64,000 nt of DNA. Origin: AV69 sp963742315. GTDB taxonomy: Bacteria; Verrucomicrobiota; Verrucomicrobiia; Chthoniobacterales; UBA10450. The stretch covers positions 248,001-312,000 of the forward strand of contig CAVULE010000001.1 in the NCBI GenBank assembly GCA_963742315.1. The letters are read 5' to 3'. Shown here one piece after another: positions 9,205-18,525 of this stretch. The position numbers were made by a program, and so were the translations under genes. The first letter of the stretch is position 1. Every line of letters begins with the position of its first letter. The notes under the pieces were generated by a model that saw nothing but the letters and a program-made list of their open reading frames with translations, was not told the DNA's origin and did not search any database.

Positions 9205-10771
9205 TTATTGGTGATTTGTTAGGTCCAGAGGCCGCCAGGCGCGACCGTCGCGCGCGAGTAGCTCGTCAGCCGCGGCCGGGCCGTCACTGCCGGCAGTGTA
9301 GTTCGGAAAAGAGGACGGCGGATTATCTGCCCAAAGATTCAGGATCGGCTGAACAGCTGCCCAGCCGGCTTCGATGTTATCGGCTCGCTGGAACAAGGTC
9401 GCATCACCGATCATGCAATCGTAGATGAGGGTCTCATAGCCGGTGTTCGGCGCGGTCTTGAAATAGTCCTCGTAGGCGAAGTCCATAGTGACGTTGCTCA
9501 GCTTCACGGTCGGGCCGGGACGCTTGGCCGCGAACTCCAGCCCGATACCCTCACACGGCTCGATACGCAGGATCATCCAGTTGGGATGCATTCGCTCGAC
9601 GTCTGTGTCGCGGAAAAGAGTAAACGGAGCCTGGTGGAAACGGATTGCTATCTCCGTTACCCGTCGCTTCAGGTATTTGCCGGTACGCAGGTAGAACGGG
9701 ACACCGGCCCAACGCCAGTTATCTATCTGCAACTTGCAGGCGATGTAGGTCTCGGTATTCGAATCCGGAGCGACGTCAGGCTCCTGGCGATACGCCCGGA
9801 CGGTCTTGCCCGAGGACGGTGCCGGCATCGTATTGGCCGCGCACTGCGTTCGTGAGCGCTTGCGCAGGATCGAGTGGACGTATGGCCTCAATCACTTCCG
9901 CCTTTTTCGCCCGAACCGCATCGGCATCAAAGGAGATCGGCGGCTCCATCGCCGTCATGGACAATAGTTGAAATACATGATTTGGGACCATGTCGCGCAA
10001 TGCGCCGGTTTTCTCATAAAATTTTCCCCGCAGCTCGACCCCGACAGTCTCGGCAGCGGTAATCTGAACGTGATCAATGTGTTCTCGGTTCCACATCGGC
10101 TCGAACAGGCCGTTGGCGAACCGGAGCGCCATGATGTTCTGCACGGTTTCTTTGCCTAGAAAATGATCGATCCGGTAGATCTGATGCTCTTGCAGATGCT
10201 TTAGGATTTCGGCGTTCAGCGCCTTGGCCGAATTCAAGTCATGGCCGAAAGGCTTCTCGATCACGACTCGGCGCCATTGTCCGTCTTTTTCCGCGACCAG
10301 ACCCGCTGCTCCCAGACCCGCAACCGCCACACTGAAGAAGCGGTCCGCAATCGCGAGATAGAAGAGGCGGTTGCCCGCGGTTCCTGCTGTCTTGTCGAGT
10401 CCGGCGAGATGCGCGTCCAGCCGGCGGTACATTTCGGCATTTGTTAGGTCGCCTTGCAAATAGCTCATGCGATCGGTCAGCCATTGCCAGACTTTCTGGT
10501 CAATATGGTCGACTGCAAATTCGGCGTCGCTGCCGACGAATCCCTGCATTGTCTCGGTTAAACCAGTGTGCCATTCCTCTGTTGTCTTCGAGGCGAGATC
10601 GACGCCGACAATCCGGAATTCGTCAGGTAGCCGCCGTGCGCCCACCAGGTTGTAGAGCGCGGGGACGACCAGACGCTTCGTTAGATCACCGGCGGCACCG
10701 AAAATGATCATGATGCACGGCGGCGCAAGCGGTGCGCCATCCGAAGCATCTGCTGGTGGTTTATCACCCAT
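9205..10771 (-). CDS. zwf: glucose-6-phosphate 1-dehydrogenase (frameshifted in this sequence)
   Basis: Oxidises glucose 6-phosphate to 6-phosphogluconolactone with NAD(P)+. The N-terminal frame begins at ATG 10771 and shows the coenzyme loop FGAAGDLTKRL near residue 25 and the active-site signature RIDHFLGKETVQN near 200. It breaks after AVRGQYDAGTV; the remainder (YRQEPDVAPDSNTETY, then WRWAGVPFYLRTGK) lies in another frame ending at 9205. The switch is near 9793-9800, and dropping one base there restores a protein of about 521 residues, the normal family length. It follows ndh by 3 bases. A single indel in an otherwise intact gene favours sequencing error over decay. Confidence 0.87.
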
Positions 10772-10774
10772 AGG

Positions 10775-12139
10775 TCATGAACTCCTGACGTTGGTTGCTA
10801 AACTGGTTTGTTCTTTTGATCCTCGCTGCGTTTGAGCTCGAATGCGAGCCAGCCGATTGCTTAGCGCCTGGACATCGCGCAACGTGATCATTTGTTCGAT
10901 ATCTCGGCCGAACAAAAGATCCAGCGTCCAATCCATCATCACCCGAAGCTTCTTGGCCAGGCGCGGTAGCTTCATCAAATAAATGCTTCGCCACATCCCC
11001 CAAGCGATAAGACCGGAGAACTTGAACCCAAAGACCATCGCGACGCCCGTGCGACGACCGATTGTCGCCAGTTGTCCGAGAGTGGTAAAAACGAATGGCT
11101 TCAGCGGACGCCCCACAATCGCAGCTTCGATGTTCTTCGCCGCCCTTATCGCCTCTCGCATACCGTGCTGAGCGGTTGGCGGAAAAAAATTTCCCGTTTC
11201 GTAACCATCCGGAACTGCCGCGCAATCACCAGCGGCCCATAACCCGCTGACCCCCGGAACGCTGAGATATTCATTCACAAGAAGACGTCCTCGCTCTTTC
11301 TTACAGCCTAACGATTCAATCGCAACGCCTGGTTTAACACCAGCCGTCCAAATGAGAGTCGTAGCGTGAATGGATGTGCCGTCAGTCAGCTTAACGACTG
11401 AACCATCATACCCCGCGACGCGCACGCCTTTGATTATTTCTACCTTGCGTTGAGACAATTTTTGTTCGGTGTAGCGTCCCAGCTCTTCGCCCAGCTCAGG
11501 TAAAATAAATTTGCCCGGGTGCACCACCACCACTCGAATCGTCTCTTCGCGCAATGCTGGATAGAACCTCACCGTTTCGCGCACGAAGTCGTTAACCGCG
11601 CCAGTGGTTTCAACGCCGGCGAAACCGCCGCCAGCGGTGACGAACGTGAGTAGCTCTTTGCGCGTTGCCTCGTCCTTTTGCAGGGAAGCTTGCTCTAACA
11701 GTGCCACCATTAGGTTGCGCAGCAGTGCGGCGTCGGAAAGGCTTTTCATCGTTACCGCCCAATCCGGTACACCTTGCAGGTCGAAGAAGTTCGTTTCCGA
11801 ACCAAGCGTGAGAAGGAGATGATCAAACTCGAACTCAAGCTCCATATCCTCCACGCCGGCCAGACAACGAATTTTTTTAGTCGTTAGGTCTATCGCCTGA
11901 ATATCAGCTTGGACAATGTTGACATGCCGAAGAATGCGCCGGAGCGGATTGACGATATCGCCCGGGGAAAGATCACCGGCGGCGACTTCATGCAGCATCG
12001 GCGTGAAGAGAATAAAATTTTCGCGGCTGATCAGCGTCACTTCGATGTCCGGCCTGCGCGCCAGCCTCTTGTCCAGATACTTGGCGGCATAGAGGCCGGC
12101 AAACCCTCCGCCGGCGATAACTATTTTCGTCTTTTTCAT
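10775..12139 (-). CDS. ndh: type II NADH dehydrogenase (NDH-2), FAD-dependent
   Basis: 454 residues. The first dinucleotide motif is VIAGGGFAGLYAAKYL near residue 7 (FAD), the second is VTAGGGFAGVETTGA near 168 (NADH), and a C-terminal TIGRRTGVAMVFGFKFSGLIAW region carries the membrane-anchoring helix. NDH-2 passes electrons from NADH to quinone without pumping protons. The ATG at 12139 is followed by the lysine-rich KKTKIV. It heads the run ndh-zwf-tal-pgi-gnd-HAD with 3-base gaps, so the reducing power made by the oxidative pentose phosphate enzymes could be discharged directly to the quinone pool; the coupling is inferred from gene order. A second NDH-2 domain is encoded at 26516-28222. 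Confidence 0.9.
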   Translation of the reverse strand: MKKTKIVIAGGGFAGLYAAKYLDKRLARRPDIEVTLISRENFILFTPMLHEVAAGDLSPGDIVNPLRRILRHVNIVQADIQAIDLTTKKIRCLAGVEDMELEFEFDHLLLTLGSETNFFDLQGVPDWAVTMKSLSDAALLRNLMVALLEQASLQKDEATRKELLTFVTAGGGFAGVETTGAVNDFVRETVRFYPALREETIRVVVVHPGKFILPELGEELGRYTEQKLSQRKVEIIKGVRVAGYDGSVVKLTDGTSIHATTLIWTAGVKPGVAIESLGCKKERGRLLVNEYLSVPGVSGLWAAGDCAAVPDGYETGNFFPPTAQHGMREAIRAAKNIEAAIVGRPLKPFVFTTLGQLATIGRRTGVAMVFGFKFSGLIAWGMWRSIYLMKLPRLAKKLRVMMDWTLDLLFGRDIEQMITLRDVQALSNRLARIRAQTQRGSKEQTSLATNVRSS

Positions 12140-12158
12140 TGCATGTGATGGATCGTAG

Positions 12159-12184
12159 TGACGCGGGAAGGATATTGGAATTCG
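12159..12184. repeat. 26-bp direct repeat, copy B
   Basis: Identical to 4340-4365 and in the same orientation. It lies 20 bases upstream of the ndh start codon, inside the 12140-12321 gap between ndh and the glucoamylase gene. No other element is seen in that gap. Confidence 0.75.
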
Positions 12185-12321
12185 AATTGAAATTGAGTAT
12201 TGCCTTGCTTCAGCCCGCGAGGCGCCGTTGGTAGCGTTTGGATGAGCAGCTTCGCAAATCGCGCGTCGTAAGAGTCGTGGGTGATTACGCTTGAGTGTTT
12301 CGTCTTCATTCGATTCGAGTT

Positions 12322-14841
12322 TTAGTGCACTGGAGTTGGACTTTGCTCTGAGCGATTTGAAACTTCCTTCGACGGAACGCTTTCAGTCGAAAGGGCTGGA
12401 GTAGATTGTTCTCCAGCTGCGTTCTCGACGACTTCAACGCGAAAGTTGCGCCCTTCCCATTTCTTTTCGCGCTTCCAAAAGAAAGTGAATTCAACCTGTG
12501 ACTCACCAGTCAGTTCTGCGGTAGGAAGATCGACAAACCAAAGATTCAGGTCGCCGACATGATTGGCTTCTGACTCGTTAGGCCGTTTCCAATCGTCAGC
12601 GGTCCAGACGATGACTGCGTCGGCCGGTAGAATGATGCGCAAGGTTTTCCCCTGCGGGATGCGACGAATGGGATGCCGCAACGTCCAGATCTCGTGCCGG
12701 CTTCGGACCCGGTTTACAACATACCGTTGATAGGCAGCGTCAACGCGATCGAAGGGAACACCATCATGCCGGCTACGGACGAGCGAAAGGTATTCGGCGT
12801 GCGACCAGCATAGTGGCATGGCTGCACCGGTCGGCCGACCTAGTTTCATATTGCCATCCGGCAAATCCGGCGCGTCCCAGATTTGTTCGGTGATCATTCC
12901 GCCTTGATTGGCGAAATTCTCCATCGTAGCGATGAATGGCTTCGGATCGCGTCCGGCAGCTAGTTCGTAATGCCCGCGTTCGCCAGTTAGGATAGGCCAC
13001 GAACGACCAACACCGGTTCCGTCGTAGGCACTGCCATCGTCCTTTTGGCCATAGCCATCATGGTTGTAACGCCGCCAACCAGGACCTTGTGGTAGATCAT
13101 ACTTGATGACGCGATCCATTACCTCGATTGAGTCACGCACAATTGGATCGTCCGCCGCGCGAATGCCGTAGCGCACGAGATGAAGGAAATCGCCACCGAC
13201 AATGTTACGTGCCGGATGCAGGCCGCCGCCGTTCGCGAGCTGAAGCATAGTTGCATCAGGATCGGCGTGCGGATCCGGCGCCACGGGATCGGTGGGATTG
13301 ATGCGGATATAATGCCTTGGAAGACCTTCCACTAACTCGCCACGCGTGGTAACCGTCCAATCTTCCACGTGCGCTGCTAACCAGTCGGCGTACGTAAAAA
13401 TGAAATCGCCAGCCTCCGTCGTGCCAGATTCCCTTGCCCATTGCGCGGTGCTGGCGAGTGCAGCAATGATGACAGCCAGGGTAGAAGGCGAGTAGCCGGC
13501 AGCTTCTTCCCACCGGTCCTGGCTGGTTACTGGACCTTGTAAGATTAAGTAAGACCCAGCCCGCACAATCATCGTGCGCGGATCGAACAACCCTAGCGCG
13601 TGATGCTCATACAAACGCCGCGCCAGCAGCATTGGCAGAGCTACTTGATCAAGCTGAAGGCCAGTCCAATAAGCTTTCCCGTCAACCCAACTGTTCTGCG
13701 GAAAACTACCATTGGACCGCTGCATGGCGGCGAGCCAGATCAAGGCGCGCAAAGGGGTGCTCATCTGGCCAGTAGCAAGCAGTGCGGTTGCGCTATGCAC
13801 CAGATCGCGCGTCCACACGAGGTGGTAACCGCCCATGTCTCCATCGCCTTTCGCTTCGCCCCACGGAATGCTCATCGAAGCGACGAGCGCGCCTTGAAAT
13901 ACCTTATCTTCATGCGCGAGCAGCACCGCGCGGCTCAGCCGATACATCCCTCCGCCGTCCGAAGTATCGCTACTAAAATCAAACTTCGGATTTACCACCG
14001 CGCGTTGCCATTGCCTGACATAACGCTGCGTATGCTGCTCGAATGGTTCAGCTAACGATTGGAATAACTTCGCCGCGGTTGTCTGGTAGCTGCGACCGAA
14101 CGCGACCGCGATCATGAATTCATTGTTATCTGGCAAGTCGATCTCACCGGTCAGCGCGATGTTGCCGTTCTCCGCGGCGCGAAACTGCCAATCCATCTTG
14201 TAATCGCGCGTCAGGTCCTGCCAGCCATCGCTCGCCCCCACATAGCCGACCGAGCGGCGCGAGAAACCGCTGCTACATGCCATGACCAGGTGCGTGTCCT
14301 CGCGTTGCGCGTGCAGGAGCTTCACATGACCAATCTCGCTGCACCAACCGGAGTTATTTGCACCTTGCCGGTCGATGTGCGGCGCGAGCAAGGCATAGAG
14401 TTTCAGCTTGCCGCGCAAAGATTCATCCAGGATCTCCAGCTTCGTGTGCACGAGTAAGACCGAGCGATGCGGATCAGTAAGAACATCCTTTACCAAACGA
14501 TAGCGGCCTTGCCGGTCCGAATTAGTAAGACGGTAGAAAAGACTATTGTGCTCTGGATACTCGACCTGGTGAGTAAGGTCCCGTTTCTCTTCATGACAGA
14601 ACGTTTCGCCATCGGTAATGAGAAACTGAAAGTCCCTTGTATTCGGCTGATCTACATGCGGGTAATAGATCTCGTTGATGATACCATGGCTAAGCGTAAA
14701 CCAGACGCGACAGCTCGTATGGTAGGCGGTGCCGATTCCCTCCTTCGCACTCGAAGTCCAGCCTGGTGGGGATCCTGGCGCGCCAAACGCCACGGGATTT
14801 CCCCCGGCGGCACCGAAATTGAGAAAATCACCACTGTTCAT
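12322..14841 (-). CDS. glucoamylase / glucodextranase-type glycoside hydrolase family 15
   Basis: 839 residues. The N-terminal ~270 residues form the beta-sandwich typical of bacterial GH15 (motifs AYHTSCRVWFTL and GIINEIYYP), and an (alpha/alpha)6 catalytic barrel follows, with GGYHLVWTRDLVHSA near residue 335, the general-acid region WEEAAGYSPSTLA near 443 and the base region ITEQIWDAPDLP near 640. About 90 C-terminal residues form a further beta domain. The family releases glucose from the non-reducing ends of alpha-glucans. No signal peptide is evident, suggesting cytoplasmic action on glycogen or oligosaccharides. It is the first gene of the minus-strand carbon block, separated from ndh by 182 bases, and would feed glucose toward pgi and zwf. 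Confidence 0.92.
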   Translation of the reverse strand: MNSGDFLNFGAAGGNPVAFGAPGSPPGWTSSAKEGIGTAYHTSCRVWFTLSHGIINEIYYPHVDQPNTRDFQFLITDGETFCHEEKRDLTHQVEYPEHNSLFYRLTNSDRQGRYRLVKDVLTDPHRSVLLVHTKLEILDESLRGKLKLYALLAPHIDRQGANNSGWCSEIGHVKLLHAQREDTHLVMACSSGFSRRSVGYVGASDGWQDLTRDYKMDWQFRAAENGNIALTGEIDLPDNNEFMIAVAFGRSYQTTAAKLFQSLAEPFEQHTQRYVRQWQRAVVNPKFDFSSDTSDGGGMYRLSRAVLLAHEDKVFQGALVASMSIPWGEAKGDGDMGGYHLVWTRDLVHSATALLATGQMSTPLRALIWLAAMQRSNGSFPQNSWVDGKAYWTGLQLDQVALPMLLARRLYEHHALGLFDPRTMIVRAGSYLILQGPVTSQDRWEEAAGYSPSTLAVIIAALASTAQWARESGTTEAGDFIFTYADWLAAHVEDWTVTTRGELVEGLPRHYIRINPTDPVAPDPHADPDATMLQLANGGGLHPARNIVGGDFLHLVRYGIRAADDPIVRDSIEVMDRVIKYDLPQGPGWRRYNHDGYGQKDDGSAYDGTGVGRSWPILTGERGHYELAAGRDPKPFIATMENFANQGGMITEQIWDAPDLPDGNMKLGRPTGAAMPLCWSHAEYLSLVRSRHDGVPFDRVDAAYQRYVVNRVRSRHEIWTLRHPIRRIPQGKTLRIILPADAVIVWTADDWKRPNESEANHVGDLNLWFVDLPTAELTGESQVEFTFFWKREKKWEGRNFRVEVVENAAGEQSTPALSTESVPSKEVSNRSEQSPTPVH

Positions 14842-15590
14842 GTTATTGGCTCCTTTTACCGAACCTTTTCATGAGCGCACTTTCGGATCGCCGAGGCCAT
14901 TTTGGCAAAGACTATCTTTCTTGCCTGAGCATATCCCGCAGGCATGCTCGCCCTCGCGATGAAACTAAGGGTTTGTTTGATTGGCCGCGAAAGGCCGATT
15001 AGCTCGCACCCCGGAGCAGTCCGGTTGGGGAGAAATGCTCAAGCGGCCTAACGATTAAGTTTCAACACGGCTCGTTAGGAATTAAATCTAAGACAGAAAA
15101 CTGGAGCATACCCGGTCCGGTACTCCCGCGGCTGCAAAATCATTTACGGCTTTTTTCCCGCACATACGGCACCGAAACGCAGCTGATTGCCTTGGCGCGC
15201 CGTAGCCTCGGCGAAGACGGGAGCCCTAAAGCTGACGATTTGGAAGCTTTTCCACACTTGAATCAAAGTCTGAACAACGTCGGGATTCGCGCAAACAACA
15301 GCATTCAAGCATATCCACCAAGTCACCGACAATAGGCGTACTATATATAGAGGTCCCACAAGTGTTGAATCGACCAGCGCAAGTAACTCAGACCGGTTCA
15401 TCGGCGCTCCACAAATCGCGCCAGCGCACATCATTTTCGAGACCGATCGCAGATCTCGACAGCACAAGCCCGGTACACTGCACACGCTGCACCCCTTTTA
15501 TCTCGCCGCCGAAGACCCGCGCAAAAGAGCGGCCACGGCCTAACGCTTGGTTTATGCGAACCTTCTGAGTTGGAAATGATCAATCTTATT
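14842..15590. other. intergenic stretch without a supported gene
   Basis: No convincing coding sequence is seen on either strand. At 15047-15079 an inverted pair CCTAACGA ... TCGTTAGG is separated by 17 bases; this octamer recurs across the first 35 kb. Around 15190-15215 a GGCGCGCCGTAGCCTCGG-type sequence resembles a dispersed repeat. Confidence 0.4.
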
Positions 15591-15975
15591 TTATCTTCTT
15601 CGGCGCGTCTTCTTTTCTGCTGCCCGCTTGCGCTGTTGATAAGCCGCAACCTTGATCTTGTTCCCACAAATGTTCATGCTGCACCAGCGGCGCGAACTCT
15701 TCTTGCTCGTATCTAGAAAGTGCACAACACACGCTTCACATTTGCGCAAGCGCGCCGGCGACACATCCGATAACAGTTCGGCGCCGGCAATCGCAATGGG
15801 GCCCAAACGTCGTTCGGCTTCTCTAGCTCGAAAGCGGTTTCGAGGCCGGTGTTTGGCCTTTCCGTTGCAATGCGATCACGCCGGGGTGCTGCTTCAGGAG
15901 AGGGTTGAGCTCGGCAATGAATGCGTTGCTCGCCGAAAAACTTCCTTCTTGACGTTCCACCTCGGCGCGCGCAGG
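15591..15975 (-). pseudogene. CGNR zinc-finger protein, N-terminally truncated and frameshifted
   Basis: The C-terminal 71 residues (from 15806) contain the CGNR zinc finger: RKCEACVVHFLDTSKK, then RRWCSMNICGNKIK, a C-x2-C ... C-x4-C arrangement, with a basic tail. Upstream, about 55 residues of the preceding ABATE-like domain can be read in another frame (SNAFIAELNPLLKQHPGV ... LEKPNDVWAPIAIAG). The switch is around 15825-15835, where a stop interrupts. The first half of the usual ~190-residue protein is missing altogether. Members are presumed stress-linked transcription regulators. This copy appears dead. Confidence 0.65.
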
Positions 15976-16097
15976 CCGCTCTCGAAACTTAAGTAGCCTA
16001 CCTAGAAAGAGGGAGGATGAATCACCTCTCGAGTGGCACTAAAAAATCCCACGCACGCGAAATCGCTCCCTGTCGGTTGTTGCTAATGCTCTTAGTG

Positions 16098-16970
16098 ATG
16101 AAAACGAACCGCAATATGACGACGTATAATTACGCGACGGTCCGCGGCCGAAAAATATTTTACCGTGAGGCGGGTGACAAGGATACACCTACCATCGTGC
16201 TGCTGCACGGCTTTCCCAGCTCATCACACATGTTCCGCGATTTGATCCCCAAACTGTCAGATCGCCTTCATGTGATTGCGCCAGACTACATTGGTTTCGG
16301 CTATAGCGATGCGCCGAACACGAACGAGTTCGAGTACACGTTCGACAATCTCGCGGAGCACGTGGAGGAATTTCTCTTCGGTGTTCTCGGCCTGAAGAAG
16401 TTCAGTATCTATGTGCAGGACTATGGCGCTCCAGTCGGCTATCGGATTGCTTCCAAGCATCAGGACGCTGTTGACGGTATTGTGGTTCAAAACGGCAATG
16501 CGTATGTGGAAGGGATTGGCGAAGCATTTAACCCGATGAAACCGTTTTGGAAGGATCGAAATGCCGAGACCGAGAAGCCGGTGCGGGGACTGCTCACGAA
16601 GGAGATAACTGTCTTCCAATACACCCATGGCGTCAAAGACCCGCAGCGGATCAGTCCGGATGCCTATACGTTCGACCAGTTCCTCCTTGACCGCGCGGGC
16701 AACGACGCCGTTCAGCTCGATCTTCTTTATAATTATCAATCGAACGTCGCGCTTTACGATGGCTGGCACGAGTACTTCCGGACCAAACAACCGCGCATGC
16801 TCATTGTCTGGGGAACGAACGATCCATTTTTCACCGTGGAAGGGGCGAAGGCCTATCAACGGGACATTCCTGACGCGGAGCTACACCTCATCGACACGGG
16901 TCACTTTGCGCTTGAGGATTCCAGCGATTTCGTTGCGGAGCGTATCCGAGAATTTTTCGGGCAATTTTGA
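16098..16970 (+). CDS. alpha/beta hydrolase, haloalkane-dehalogenase-like (Asp nucleophile)
   Basis: About 290 residues from ATG 16098 (alternatives 16017 and 16116; none has a clear ribosome site, and 16116 gives the family-typical MTTYNYATVRG start). The oxyanion motif is LLHGFPSSSHMFR. The nucleophile elbow is VQDYGAPVG, with Asp instead of Ser as in haloalkane and fluoroacetate dehalogenases. A second acid may lie in WGTNDPFF, and the catalytic His is in DTGHFALEDSSDF. The Asp elbow allows dehalogenation or epoxide hydrolysis; which one is unresolved. It starts a plus-strand run with a second hydrolase, an SDR and a DM13 protein. A decayed copy of its 3' end lies near 885-970. Confidence 0.82.
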   Translation: MKTNRNMTTYNYATVRGRKIFYREAGDKDTPTIVLLHGFPSSSHMFRDLIPKLSDRLHVIAPDYIGFGYSDAPNTNEFEYTFDNLAEHVEEFLFGVLGLKKFSIYVQDYGAPVGYRIASKHQDAVDGIVVQNGNAYVEGIGEAFNPMKPFWKDRNAETEKPVRGLLTKEITVFQYTHGVKDPQRISPDAYTFDQFLLDRAGNDAVQLDLLYNYQSNVALYDGWHEYFRTKQPRMLIVWGTNDPFFTVEGAKAYQRDIPDAELHLIDTGHFALEDSSDFVAERIREFFGQF

Positions 16971-17009
16971 TTTAACACCTGCAACACGGTCAGAAGAGCG
17001 AGACGAGAG

Positions 17010-17729
17010 ATGCCATTTCCTGAAAACAGCACGGTAGTTGTTGCCCATGGCGCTTGGGCGGATGGTTCGAGTTGGAAGGAAGTCATTCTCCGTCTCAGCA
17101 AACAAGGATTGCAGGTCGTTGCCGCGCCTCTCCCGCTGACCTCGCTCAGCGACGATATCGTGGCCCTGAACCGGGCGATCGCCAGGACAAAAGGTCCTGT
17201 GATTGTAGCCGGAGACGCCTACGCCGGTGCAGTGATTGCCGGAGCAGATGAGGAGCGTGTAAAAGCGCTGGTCTATATCGCCGCGCTTGCCCCGGAGGAG
17301 GGTGAGACCGTTGCCCAGGTCTTTTACCGTGATGAACCGCATCCGCAAGCCCCCAAACTCGCCCCTGACAAAGACGGATGGATCTGGATGCCGGAAGAAG
17401 GATTCTCCAATGCCTTCGCGCATCACGGCACGGCAGATCAAATTGCAATATGCAAAGCGGTGCAGCGACCCATCGCGCTCAAGTGCATTCAGGAGGCAGC
17501 TGGAAAGCCCGCGTGGAGATCAAAGCCGTCCTGGTTTCTGATCGCGGAAGAAGACCGCATGATCAATCCTAAAACGCAACATTTCATGGCAAATCGAATG
17601 CGGGCTCATACTCGCCCGTTCGCCGTCGACCATACACCTTTGCTAACCGCGCCGGAAAAGGTGGTAGAGGTCATTATTGCTGCTGCGCAAGAAACACTTG
17701 TCATGGCCGACACACCGTCACTTCTTTAG
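17010..17729 (+). CDS. alpha/beta hydrolase-fold protein lacking the usual nucleophile serine
   Basis: 239 residues of the short esterase-like subgroup: VVVAHGAWADGSSW near residue 9 forms the oxyanion loop and VDHTPLLTAPEKV near 213 carries the expected catalytic His. The nucleophile elbow, normally GHSYGG, reads GDAYAG, placing Ala where the Ser should be. SWFLIAEEDRMINP near 177 is the conserved strand with the acid residue. ATG 17010 is preceded by GAGACGAGAG. Either the protein has lost hydrolase activity, for example to become a binding protein, or the whole subgroup uses another chemistry. It ends 13 bases before the next gene, an SDR that also lacks catalytic residues. Confidence 0.8.
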   Translation: MPFPENSTVVVAHGAWADGSSWKEVILRLSKQGLQVVAAPLPLTSLSDDIVALNRAIARTKGPVIVAGDAYAGAVIAGADEERVKALVYIAALAPEEGETVAQVFYRDEPHPQAPKLAPDKDGWIWMPEEGFSNAFAHHGTADQIAICKAVQRPIALKCIQEAAGKPAWRSKPSWFLIAEEDRMINPKTQHFMANRMRAHTRPFAVDHTPLLTAPEKVVEVIIAAAQETLVMADTPSLL

Positions 17730-17742
17730 GAAAGGGAGAATT

Positions 17743-18513
17743 ATGACCCAATCTGTTGCAATCGTCACCGGCGCAAGCCAAGGCATCGGGCGGGCGACCT
17801 CTATTCGGTTGGCACGGGACTTCTCGGCGATCGTGCTCGCTGCACGAAATGCAGCTGGGCTCGCGGAGGTAGCGGCGGCTGTGAAGTCAGTGGGAGCCGA
17901 GGCTCTGATTTGCGAACTCGATCTGAGCAAGCCCGAAGTTCCTGAAACTCTCATCACCGCGACTTTAGACCGCTTTGGCAGAATCGATGCCTTGTTAAAC
18001 ATCGCGGGTGCGGTGCCGCAAATCGACTTATTTCAGATGACTGACGAACAGTGGCAAGCGGGCATGGAGTTGAAGCTTCACGGAGCGCGCCGAGTCACTA
18101 TACGTGCTTGGGACGCGCTCAAAGCTTCGAACGGCTCCGTGGTATTTATGTCCGGAAGCGCGGCGCTAGATCCAAAGCCCGGTTTTGCCGCGGTAGCAGC
18201 TACGAACGCTGCCATCATTGCTCTTGCGAAAGCTTTCGCTGAACAAGGAATTAAAGACGGCGTGCAAGTCAACAGCATTGTGCCTGGCGCTGTGAAGACG
18301 GGGCGGCGACGTTCGTTCTTGGAGAAGTGGGCACCCGCTCACAATATAACTGTAGAAGAAGCAACGAACAGGTTTCCGGAACAAGTCGGGATTAGTCGGT
18401 ACGGACGGCCGGAAGAAATTGCCGACCTGCTCGGATTCATGGTCTCACCGGTGGCAAAATGGATGACGGGTACATCCGTCCGCATGGATGGCGGCGAGAT
18501 CAAAGCCATTTAA
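17743..18513 (+). CDS. SDR-family protein with degenerate catalytic YxxxK
   Basis: 256 residues. ATG 17743 has AAAGGGAGA just upstream. The NAD(P)-binding TGASQGIG is intact at residues 9-16, an N-x-A-G-like LLNIAGAVP follows, and the active-site Ser is in FMSGSAA. Where classical SDRs have Y-x-x-x-K the sequence reads AAVAATNAAIIA, so Tyr appears as Val and Lys as Asn. The C-terminus (WMTGTSVRMDGGE) is normal. Cofactor binding is likely but ordinary alcohol/ketone redox chemistry is not. It is cotranscribed with the preceding hydrolase and the following DM13 protein (12-base gap). Confidence 0.82.
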   Translation: MTQSVAIVTGASQGIGRATSIRLARDFSAIVLAARNAAGLAEVAAAVKSVGAEALICELDLSKPEVPETLITATLDRFGRIDALLNIAGAVPQIDLFQMTDEQWQAGMELKLHGARRVTIRAWDALKASNGSVVFMSGSAALDPKPGFAAVAATNAAIIALAKAFAEQGIKDGVQVNSIVPGAVKTGRRRSFLEKWAPAHNITVEEATNRFPEQVGISRYGRPEEIADLLGFMVSPVAKWMTGTSVRMDGGEIKAI

Positions 18514-18525
18514 GGAGATACGAAA

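Noticed and set aside
15144..15485. 113-residue minus-strand frame with many Cys
   Set aside because: No domain, no ribosome site, and it overlaps repeat-like DNA.
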